From Geodermatophilus dictyosporus (GTDB taxonomy: Bacteria > Actinomycetota > Actinomycetes > Mycobacteriales > Geodermatophilaceae), in assembly GCF_900115505.1 (NCBI RefSeq), contig NZ_FOWQ01000001.1:682001-746000 (forward strand): a DNA stretch of 64,000 bases, in the 5' to 3' direction. Below are positions 53,491-64,000 of the stretch, in pieces. The notes below the pieces were generated by a model. That model was not told the DNA's origin. It was given only the letters and a program-made list of their open reading frames with translations, and did not search any database. The translations under genes and the position numbers were made by a program. How positions within the stretch are numbered: position 1 is the first letter of the stretch; each line of letters opens with the position of its first letter.

Positions 53491-54183
53491 ATGGGACGGA
53501 CGAGACGCGGCACGGCGCGGCGACCGGTCCGGCGCGGGCCGGCGGCCAGCGGCGTGGCCGGGCGGGCGCTGGTGGCGACGGCGGTCGGGCTGGTGGTGCT
53601 CTCCGGGCCGGCCACCGAGGTCGCCGCGCAGGTCACCGCCTCCTGGGTGCCGTTCCGCAACGCGGGCACCGCCGACGGCCCGAGGCCGGCGCCGGTGGTC
53701 GGGTCGCCGCGAGCGTCCACCGGCGTGCCCGACCCGGTGGTCGACACCCCGGTGCTCGCCCTCCCCGCGCCGCGCCGGCTCGACGTCGAGCTGCCCACGC
53801 CGCTGGTGCCCCGCGGGCAGCCGCTGGAGACCACGCCACCGCCGGCGCAGTGCGGCGGGTACGGCGGCCTCCGGCAGGTCCCCCCGGGCGTGGTGCCCGG
53901 ACCGGGGTCGGCCACGGTGAGCTGGCAGGCCGACGGCCGGGGGGACGTGCAGGGCTACCGGGTGACGGCGGTCAGCCAGCAGCTGGTGTCGGGGCCGCAG
54001 CCGCCTCCGCCGGAGGTGACCGTCGGCCAGCGCGGCGACTGCGGTGAGGTGACCGCGACCCTGGGCGGGCTGACCGGCGGCGTCCCCTACGTCTTCTGGC
54101 TCGAGGAGCTCGTCCTCGACGCCGACACCGGCGTCACCGAGTACGAGCAGGTCGGCTGGTCCAGCCCCGTCGTCATCGGCTGA
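53491..54183 (+). CDS. Secreted protein with fibronectin type III-like domain
   Basis: The 230-residue protein starts at ATG 53491, where GGAGG ends 5 nt upstream. A basic Arg-rich N-terminus and a hydrophobic run ([22 protein letters not shown]) form a signal peptide or anchor. A Pro-rich linker follows, then a C-terminal fold near residues 135-230 with [22 protein letters not shown] and [17 protein letters not shown], typical of FnIII beta-sandwiches. Three Cys residues could form disulfides. FnIII domains often bind glycans or proteins. It ends at a terminator between convergent genes. Confidence 0.75.
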   Translation: MGRTRRGTARRPVRRGPAASGVAGRALVATAVGLVVLSGPATEVAAQVTASWVPFRNAGTADGPRPAPVVGSPRASTGVPDPVVDTPVLALPAPRRLDVELPTPLVPRGQPLETTPPPAQCGGYGGLRQVPPGVVPGPGSATVSWQADGRGDVQGYRVTAVSQQLVSGPQPPPPEVTVGQRGDCGEVTATLGGLTGGVPYVFWLEELVLDADTGVTEYEQVGWSSPVVIG

Positions 54184-54187
54184 GAAA

Positions 54188-54243
54188 GGACCCTCTCGCC
54201 CCCCACCGCTCGCGAGCTCGCGGCGGGCCCCTGCGAGAGGGCC
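54188..54243. terminator. Bidirectional terminator between convergent genes
   Basis: GGACCCTCTCGC and GCGAGAGGGCC pair with one bulge and enclose a GC-rich loop that itself pairs (CCGCTCGCGAGCTCGCGG). It lies between the FnIII-like gene and the convergent NUDIX gene, the expected place for a shared terminator. Confidence 0.7.
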
Positions 54244-54280
54244 GAGATGAGGTCGCCTCCCGCGCGGGGACGGCGGTCCG

Positions 54281-54880
54281 TCAGGTCGCGTCGACGGGGC
54301 GCAGCCGGGTGCCGGCGGCGCGGTGCTGGGCGGCGGCGAGCAACCCGATGACGGCGGCGGCGTTGCGGATCGCGCCGTCGAACACCCGCTGCACCGCGTC
54401 GGCCAGCGGCACCAGCTCCACGGTCATGTCGAGCTCCTCGTGCTCGACGGTGAAGCCCTCGGGCCGGTCGACGTCGGACAGGCCCTCGGCGAGGTAGACC
54501 AGCACCAGCTCGTCGCAGAAGCCGGGCGTGGAGAACGTCGTGGTGAGCAGCGACCAGCGCTCGGCGGCCATGCGCACCTCCTCGGCCAGCTCCCGCTTCG
54601 CCGTCTCCAGCGGCGGCTCGCCGTCGGCGTCGCGCAGGCCCGCGGGCAGCTCCCACAGGTAGCCGCCCACCGGGTGCCGGTACTGCTGGAGCAGGACGAC
54701 CTTCCCGTCGTCGTCGACCGCCACGACGGCGACCGCGCCCGGGTGGCGGACCACCTCGCGCACGCTGTCCCCACCGCCGGGCATGGCCACGGTGTCGCGG
54801 ACCAGGGTGATGACCCGGCCGTCGTAGACCGTCTCGGTGCCCAGCACCCGGTAGTCGCCCGCGGCGGCCGGCTCGCTCAC
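54281..54880 (-). CDS. NUDIX hydrolase (ADP-ribose pyrophosphatase type)
   Basis: The 199-residue protein starts at GTG 54880, one base after the pyrG stop. The N-terminal strand region has [16 protein letters not shown] near 16-31, and [26 protein letters not shown] near 63-88 leads into the Nudix helix ([13 protein letters not shown]) near 92-104, whose REL-EE core binds metal. The C-terminal part has [18 protein letters not shown]. This layout matches ADP-ribose pyrophosphatases such as M. tuberculosis Rv1700, which also follows pyrG. The Nudix box is slightly non-standard at its last Gly. Confidence 0.88.
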   Translation of the reverse strand: MSEPAAAGDYRVLGTETVYDGRVITLVRDTVAMPGGGDSVREVVRHPGAVAVVAVDDDGKVVLLQQYRHPVGGYLWELPAGLRDADGEPPLETAKRELAEEVRMAAERWSLLTTTFSTPGFCDELVLVYLAEGLSDVDRPEGFTVEHEELDMTVELVPLADAVQRVFDGAIRNAAAVIGLLAAAQHRAAGTRLRPVDAT

Positions 54881-54881
54881 G

Positions 54882-58979
<4,098 letters not shown>

Positions 58980-58983
<4 letters not shown>

Positions 58984-60137
58984 GGCGCCGGGGTCCCCGG
59001 CGGGCCGAGCAGCTCGCGGTAGAGGGCCACGAGCGCGCGGGCGGTGGCCGCCTCGTCGGGCCAGGCCGCCGCGCGCTCGCGTCCGGCGGCGGCCAGGGCG
59101 ACGGCTCGGGCGGGGTCGCCCAGCAGCGCGTCGACCGCCCGTGCCAGCGCCGCGGCGTCGCCGGGCGGCACCAGCTCGGCGGCGTCACCGAGCAGCTCGG
59201 GCAGCCCGCCGGTGCGGGTGGCCACCAGCGGCGTGCCGGCGCGCAGCGCCTCCTGCGCGGTGAGCGAGCGGGCCTCCCAGCGCGAGGGCAGGACGGCGAG
59301 GTCGGCGGCGGCGAGCAGGTCGGCGACGTCGGTGCGGCGGCCGAGGAGGGTGACCGGCAGCCGCTGGTCGCGCACGCGGGCGGCCAGCTCGGCCGCCAGC
59401 GGGCCGTCACCGGCGATGGCGACCAGGGGCGGCCGCGGCCCGGCGGCCCAGGTCGCCGCGGCGTCGAGCAGCACGTCGTAGCCCTTCTGCGGGTGCAGCC
59501 GGCCGACGGCCAGCACCAGCGGTCGCCCGTCGGCGAGCCCGAGCCCGGTGCGCACCTCGTCGCGGCCGCGCCGCGCGGGCGGCAGGGCGGGGGCCGACAC
59601 CGGAGCCACCCGCACGTCGCCGGCACCGAGGCGGCGGGCGTTGTCGGCGAGGTCGCCGGAGGCGGCCAGCACGACGTCGGCGGCGCGGACGGTGGCCCGC
59701 TCGGCCCGGGCGAGCAGCCGGCGCAGCGGCCCGGAGCGCTCGGGCAGCGCGTTGTGCAGCGTGACCACCAGCGGCCGGCGGGGTGCCCGGCGGGCGGTGG
59801 CGCGCACCGCGAGGGCGGCGACCAGGCCGGCCCGCAGGCCGTGGGCGTGCACGAGGTCGGCGCCGGCGGCGGCCCGGCGCAGGGCCGGCACGGCGCGGGC
59901 GTCGGCGACCGGGTCGAGACCGGCGGAGATCTCGACGGGGCGGAAGGCGGCGGCCGCGGAGAACCCGAACAGCGCGTCGGTGGCGTCGGGGCCGCAGACG
60001 GTCACCGCGGCGCCGGCCCCGGTGAGGGCGGGCAGCACCGAGCGCAGGTGGGTGCCGACGCCGCCGGTGCTGGTGGCGAGCACCTCCGCGACCCGGCGGC
60101 CGGCTAGGGGCGCGGGCCCGGCGGGGGGCTCAGCCAC
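58980..60137 (-). CDS. GT4-family glycosyltransferase
   Basis: The 385-residue GT-B enzyme has an N-terminal acceptor domain (VLATSTGGVGTHLRSVLPAL) and a C-terminal nucleotide-sugar domain with LAVGRLHPQKGYDVLLDAA near residues 212-230, IAGDGPLAAEL near 240, and the catalytic E-x7-E motif in SRWEARSLTAQEALRAGTPLVATRTGGLPELL near 305. It retains the anomeric configuration and moves a sugar to an envelope lipid or glycan, with donor unknown. It overlaps murJ by 8 nt upstream and the membrane protein gene by 4 nt downstream, so all three are probably co-translated. Confidence 0.88.
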
Positions 60138-61779
60138 GCTCCACCTCCGTCCGGCCGGGTGCGCGCAGGGCGCGCACCGCCGCGGCCAGGGGCCGGCGCG
60201 CCGTCCCCATCATGACGGCCGCCGCCACGGCGGTCACGGCCGCCGCGGCGAGCAGGCCGCTGCCCACGGTCACGGGCAGCGACCCGGTGGGCACCGGGTC
60301 GGCGTCGAGGGCACGGGCCACGAGCAGGCCGGCGGCCGCGCCGAGCACCGCGGCGAGCACCGCGGGCAGCCCACAGCGCACCAGCCCGGCCAGCCCGCCG
60401 GCGCCGGCCACCCGGGCGGTCACCGCCACCAGCGCCAGGCCCGCGACGGTCACCCCGAGGCTGTGCCCGGCGGCCAGCGCGAGCGCCCGGTCGGCGGGGG
60501 GCGCCAGCGCCGCCAGGACGACGTCGGCGGCGACGGCGAGCAGCCAGCCGCCGAGCACGCACGCCGTCGGCGCCCGCCACAGCCCGCGCGCGTACAGCGC
60601 CCGGGTGAGGACGGCGACCAGCCCGTAGCCGGCCAGCCCGGGCGCGAAGGCGAGGATCGTGTCGCGCAGCGCCGCGACGTCGACCGCGCTGCCGTCGAGC
60701 AGGAACACCCGCGCCATCGGCCCGGCGACGGCGGCCAGCACCGCGGCCGCCCCGAGGCTCGCGACGACGACGAGCACGGTGACCGGCGCCAGCGCCCGCC
60801 GGTAGCCGGCCTCGTCGCCGGTGGCCGCGCGCTCGGTGAGCAGCGGGTAGGCCGAGGTGGCCAGCGGCACGGCGAGCGCGGCCCACGGCACGAGGAACAG
60901 CGTCAGCGCGGCGGTGTAGACGACCTGGGTGCCGTCGGGCGCGCCGCCGGAGTTGGCCAGCCGGATCGCCACGGCGGCCACCAGCTGCTGCCCGGCCAGG
61001 GTGAGCACCCCGGCGAGCGCGAGGCGGCGCACCCGCGGAGCGGCGCCCACCGGGAAGCGCAGCGAAGGGCGCAGGCCCAGCCGCAGCCGGCGCAGCGGCA
61101 CCAGCAGCGACAGGCTCAGCGCCGCCACCCCGAGCGTCGTCCCCACCCCGAGGACCAGCTCGGCCGGCGTCGAGAGGTCCTCCGCCGAGCGGGCGCCGCC
61201 GAGGAGTGCGAAGGCCGCGTAGGCCCCGGCCACGACGAGGCTGGACAGCAGCGGCGCGATCGCGGGCCCGGCGAAGCGGCGGTGCGCCTGCAGGATGCCG
61301 GTGAGCACGATGCCGACCCCGTAGAGCACCACCTGCGGCGCGAAGACGACCAGGAAGCGGGCGGCGAGCTCGACCTCGGCCTCGCGGCCGCCGCCCAGCA
61401 GCAGCCGCGCGATCGGTCCGGCGAGGACGGCGACCAGCGCCGCGAGCGGCACCAGCAGCAGCAGCGTCCAGCCCAGCAGCGCCGACGCCGTCCGGCGCAC
61501 CTGCTCGCGGTCACCGGCCGCGATGCCCCCGGCCAGCATCGGCACCACCAGCGAGGCCAGCGCCCCGCCGGCTACCACCTCGAAGACGATGTTGGGCACC
61601 GTGTTGGCCGCGGTGTAGGTGTCGCCGGTGCTGTCGGCGCCGACGGCGTTGGTGAACACCAGGGTGCGGCCGAACCCGGCGAGGCGGGCCAGCACGGTGA
61701 GCACGGCGATCAGCGCCGCGGCGCCGGCCACCCCCTGGGCCACCCGGCGTCCCGACACGGTCGGCCCCGCGGAGGTCAC
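60130..61779 (-). CDS. murJ: MurJ/MVIN-family lipid flippase
   Basis: The 549-residue protein has about 14 membrane spans. The start is GTG 61779 overlapping the previous stop (GTGA). The MVIN pattern is clear: VLARLAGFGRTLVFTNAVGAD near residues 29-49, NTVPNIVFEVVAGGALASLVVPML near 60-83, LFLVPWAALAVPLATSAYP with the conserved PLATSAYP segment, and LTGILQAHRRFAGPA. Family members flip lipid II or other polyprenyl-linked precursors. There may be another MurJ elsewhere, so this one could serve the adjacent GT4 and PNPT enzymes rather than peptidoglycan. Confidence 0.88.
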   Translation of the reverse strand: MTSAGPTVSGRRVAQGVAGAAALIAVLTVLARLAGFGRTLVFTNAVGADSTGDTYTAANTVPNIVFEVVAGGALASLVVPMLAGGIAAGDREQVRRTASALLGWTLLLLVPLAALVAVLAGPIARLLLGGGREAEVELAARFLVVFAPQVVLYGVGIVLTGILQAHRRFAGPAIAPLLSSLVVAGAYAAFALLGGARSAEDLSTPAELVLGVGTTLGVAALSLSLLVPLRRLRLGLRPSLRFPVGAAPRVRRLALAGVLTLAGQQLVAAVAIRLANSGGAPDGTQVVYTAALTLFLVPWAALAVPLATSAYPLLTERAATGDEAGYRRALAPVTVLVVVASLGAAAVLAAVAGPMARVFLLDGSAVDVAALRDTILAFAPGLAGYGLVAVLTRALYARGLWRAPTACVLGGWLLAVAADVVLAALAPPADRALALAAGHSLGVTVAGLALVAVTARVAGAGGLAGLVRCGLPAVLAAVLGAAAGLLVARALDADPVPTGSLPVTVGSGLLAAAAVTAVAAAVMMGTARRPLAAAVRALRAPGRTEVERG

Positions 61780-62630
61780 GCCGGGCGGCGGCCGAGCCGG
61801 TCGAGCTCGCGCAGGCCCGGGGTGGCCTCGATGACGCGGGTGAAGCTGACCCGCTCGCTGGCCAGGGTGAGCGCGGTGACCGCCGCCAGCAGCCCCGTCC
61901 GGGCCGGGCGCGAGGGGACGGCGGCCAGCCGCAGCCCCAGCAGCGCACCGAGGGCGTTGGCGCCGGCGTCGCCGAGCATGACCCGCTCGCCCAGGTCGTC
62001 GGGCAGGACCGCCAGCGCGGCGCCCAGCGGCCCGGCGACCAGGCCGCCGGCGGGGCCCCGCGCGGTGAGCGCGGCGGCCAGCGCACCGGCCTTGGCGGCG
62101 CGGCCGGGGCGCAGGTCGACCAGGTTGACCAGGTTGGCGGTGCCGGCGACCAGCCCGGTGGTGAGCACGGCGTCGGCGAGCCCCCGATCCCGCCGGGTGA
62201 GGAGGGCGGCGACCGCGGCGGCGGCCCCGATGCCGGCGACCTTGACCGCCCCGGCCGAGACCCGCCCGGCGCGCAGGGCCGCCAGGTGCCCGGCCAGGCC
62301 CTTGTCGCGGGCCTGCTCGGGCCGGGCGCCGACGAGGTCGTCGTAGCCGCCGACCAGCCCCGACACCGTCCCGGCGACCGCGGCCGCGGCCCGGGTGCCG
62401 GCGGGGGCGCCGAGCGCGGAGGCGGCCGTGGCGGCGACGGCCAGCGCGGGACCGCCGAGCAGGGTGACCGGCCGGCCGGCGTAGTTGGTCCGCCGCCACG
62501 GCGCGCCGGCCGGGCGGGCGTCGAGCGCGGCCGCCGCGGCCAGGCCGGCGCGGGCGGCAGCCGCCCCGGCCAGCGCGAGCAGCGCCGAGTGCACGGGAAC
62601 GGGGCGCCCGCTCGCGGGGTGCGCCGTCAC
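61776..62630 (-). CDS. PNPT-family (WecA/MraY-like) phosphosugar transferase
   Basis: The 284-residue integral membrane protein is short for the polyprenyl-phosphate transferase family. Visible motifs are GGYDDLVGARPEQARDKGLAGH near residues 92-113 with the catalytic DD pair, ANLVNLVDLRPGRAAKAG near 163-180 with the N-x-x-N-x-x-D element, and RVMLGDAGANALGALLG near 220-236 with the usual GDxGAxxLG. Loss of some usual N-terminal spans leaves its activity open. It should load a sugar-phosphate onto a lipid carrier. It is coupled by GTGA to mctB upstream and to murJ downstream. Confidence 0.85.
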   Translation of the reverse strand: MTAHPASGRPVPVHSALLALAGAAAARAGLAAAAALDARPAGAPWRRTNYAGRPVTLLGGPALAVAATAASALGAPAGTRAAAAVAGTVSGLVGGYDDLVGARPEQARDKGLAGHLAALRAGRVSAGAVKVAGIGAAAAVAALLTRRDRGLADAVLTTGLVAGTANLVNLVDLRPGRAAKAGALAAALTARGPAGGLVAGPLGAALAVLPDDLGERVMLGDAGANALGALLGLRLAAVPSRPARTGLLAAVTALTLASERVSFTRVIEATPGLRELDRLGRRPA

Positions 62631-63580
62631 GGGGTGGCGGCGGGCACCGGCGGCACCGGCTGGGTGTCCTCCCCGGAGCCGTACTTGCCGGAGGTGCCCT
62701 CGCCCTCGCGGCCCAGGGCCAGCACGGTGCTGATCTGGCCGGCCGGGCTGCCCACGTTGTCCACGGTGGAGACCGCCGCCGACACCTCGGGGTCGGCGCG
62801 GATGGCGCCGACGAGGCCGTTCTCGCCGGCCGACGCGGCGTCGCCGGCGACGACCGCGCCGGAGCCGGCGGCGTCGAGGGCGGTGACCAGGTCGAGCAGG
62901 GTGTCGTTGCGGTCGGCGGCGTCCTCGCCGTCCAGCGCGCCCGCGGTGAGCACGACGGCGAAGTCGGCCGGGGCCACCGACGCGGAGTCCTGCGACAGCA
63001 CGTCGAGGGCGGTCAGCCCGGCGAAGACCGTCGAGATGGCGGCGGTGTCGGGTGCCGGCACGGCCGGGTCGGCGGGGACCATGAGCACCTGGGCGAGCAG
63101 CGCGCCGACCAGCTGGCCGGTGTCGTCGGTCTCGGGGAGGGTGACGCCCACCGGGCGGCCCGGGCCGGTGACGTAGCTCTGCAGGCCCGCCTCGCCGGCC
63201 GGGTCGCTGTACTCCGGCTCCACGGTGACCCGGCCGGTCACCGTGCCGCCGGCCGCGGTCACCAGGGCGGTGACCTCCTCGACGGTGTCGGTGGTGACCT
63301 CCTCCGAGGCGCGCACCAGCAGCACGTCGCGGTCGACGAGGGTGCCGGCGACCAGGGCCGGGGCGACGGCGGACTCGAAGGCGTTGCTCGTGTCGGCCTG
63401 GGCCTGCAGACCCTGGGTCTGGTCCTCCAGGGCCCGCTTGTCCTCCTGCAGCGAGGCGACCTGGCCCTGCAGGTTGTCCAGCAGCGGCCCGGACAGCTGC
63501 GTCGCGCCGATCACCAGGCCCAGGGCGATGGCGAGGAAGACCGCGATCAGCGAGACCAGGTGGTAGCGGAAGTCGATCAC
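62627..63580 (-). CDS. mctB: Copper transporter MctB-like (DUF3186)
   Basis: The 317-residue protein starts at GTG 63580, overlapping the steA stop by GTGA. It has one N-terminal span (FRYHLVSLIAVFLAIALGLVIGATQLSGP) followed by a coiled-coil-like segment (LQGQVASLQEDKRALEDQTQGLQAQ) and a large extracytoplasmic domain. The pattern matches the family of M. tuberculosis Rv1698, a channel-like protein linked to copper efflux. In that species it also lies between steA and pyrG. Copper function is transferred from the family and not shown by this sequence. Confidence 0.88.
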   Translation of the reverse strand: MIDFRYHLVSLIAVFLAIALGLVIGATQLSGPLLDNLQGQVASLQEDKRALEDQTQGLQAQADTSNAFESAVAPALVAGTLVDRDVLLVRASEEVTTDTVEEVTALVTAAGGTVTGRVTVEPEYSDPAGEAGLQSYVTGPGRPVGVTLPETDDTGQLVGALLAQVLMVPADPAVPAPDTAAISTVFAGLTALDVLSQDSASVAPADFAVVLTAGALDGEDAADRNDTLLDLVTALDAAGSGAVVAGDAASAGENGLVGAIRADPEVSAAVSTVDNVGSPAGQISTVLALGREGEGTSGKYGSGEDTQPVPPVPAATP

Positions 63581-64000
63581 GTGAAGAGGTTCTCCAGCCA
63601 GAACACGAAGCTGTCCCATTGGTCGACCAGCAGGTCGAGGTAGATGCGCCCGGCGGTGGTGACGGCCACGGCGGCGACGATGGCCAGCAGCGCGGCGACC
63701 ACGAGCACGACCAGGGCGACGCCGGAGATGCGGCTGCGGTAGAGCCGGCTGACGCCCTTGGCGTCGACGAGCTTGCCGCCCAGCCGCAGCCGGGTGAGGA
63801 ACGTCGAGGCCATGCCGCCGCGCCCCTTGTCGAGGAACTCCACCAGCGTGGCGTGCGTGCCGACCGCGACGATGAGCTTGGCGCCCTTCTCGTCGGCCAG
63901 CAGCATCGCGATGTCCTCGCTGGTGGCCGCGGCCGGGAAGGTGATGGCGTCCACGCCGAGGTCCTGCACCCGCTTGAGCCCGGGCGCGCGGCCGTCGGCG
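63577..64000 (-). CDS. steA: SteA-like septation protein (5' end beyond window)
   Basis: The frame is open to the right edge, so the N-terminus lies outside. The visible 140 residues include ATSEDIAMLLADEKGAKLIVAVGTHATLVEFLDKGRGGMASTFLTRLRLGGKLVDAKGVSRLYRSR, the conserved middle part of the SteA family, then two membrane spans (VALVVLVVAALLAIVAAVAVT and a second amphipathic one near the end). SteA acts with SteB in cell separation in corynebacteria; the family lies before mctB in M. tuberculosis (Rv1697). The GTGA overlap couples it to mctB. Confidence 0.85.
   Translation of the reverse strand, partial: ADGRAPGLKRVQDLGVDAITFPAAATSEDIAMLLADEKGAKLIVAVGTHATLVEFLDKGRGGMASTFLTRLRLGGKLVDAKGVSRLYRSRISGVALVVLVVAALLAIVAAVAVTTAGRIYLDLLVDQWDSFVFWLENLFT

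Noticed and set aside
59548-62346. A 932-codon plus-strand open frame opposite GT4 and murJ
   Set aside because: Low-complexity Gly/Arg/His sequence with no domain; the opposite strand carries complete overlapping genes.

Overview
This is a very GC-rich chromosomal window from an actinobacterium. Most coding starts are GTG or ATG, and many neighbouring genes overlap by GTGA, ATGA or TGATG. The right half follows the order of the Mycobacterium tuberculosis block Rv1697-Rv1713: steA, mctB, pyrG, NUDIX, xerD, parA, scpA, scpB, rluB, cmk, der. The style and accessory genes suggest a soil or rock actinobacterium such as a member of Geodermatophilaceae. That placement is inference, and I cannot name a genus.

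Region 1 (about 1-22 kb) is loosely packed accessory DNA. It opens with a three-gene operon on the minus strand: a Cys-motif DUF1326 protein, a DUF2182 membrane protein and a giant multicopper oxidase that runs off the left edge. Three tandem PhoP-like half sites lie upstream. Next come a crotonase, an orphan RsbW-like ATPase domain, an MDR oxidoreductase, a RibD/DHFR-like reductase, a carboxylate symporter with a CoA-transferase, a cupin, an ABM-like protein, a GNAT acetyltransferase, a DUF1772 protein, an amino acid permease and an SDR. Three genes are broken: an alpha/beta hydrolase (5' truncated, C-run frameshift), an alkaline phosphatase remnant and a PKD-domain fragment. The region ends at tRNA-Pro(GGG), whose terminator-like hairpin has a second copy 1.3 kb away on the far side of the SDR gene.

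Region 2 (22.3-31.7 kb, mostly minus strand) holds the cytochrome bd operon cydA-cydB-cydD-cydC with a coupled alpha/beta hydrolase. It continues with a small plus-strand protein and the aroH-cmk-der operon.

Region 3 (31.8-46.2 kb) is a hemicellulose locus placed between aroH-cmk-der and rluB, genes that are close together in M. tuberculosis. The minus-strand arm encodes GH10 xylanase, GH3, a CE7 esterase, GH51 arabinofuranosidase, XylA, XylB and an aldose epimerase. The divergent plus arm encodes a sugar-binding lipoprotein, two permeases and a LacI-type regulator. One near-perfect 20-bp palindrome of LacI type lies between the arms. No hydrolase has a visible signal peptide and no ATPase is encoded, so the expected scheme is oligosaccharide import, intracellular hydrolysis and a shared MsiK-like ATPase.

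Region 4 (46.2-64 kb, almost all minus strand) is the core block: rluB, scpB, scpA, a ribbon-helix-helix-like protein, parA, xerD, ald, then two plus-strand envelope or secreted proteins, then NUDIX, pyrG, a phosphatase-fold membrane protein, a GT4 glycosyltransferase, a MurJ/MVIN flippase, a PNPT-type transferase, mctB and steA. These genes link chromosome segregation, recombination and nucleotide supply to an envelope glycan or lipid-carrier module.
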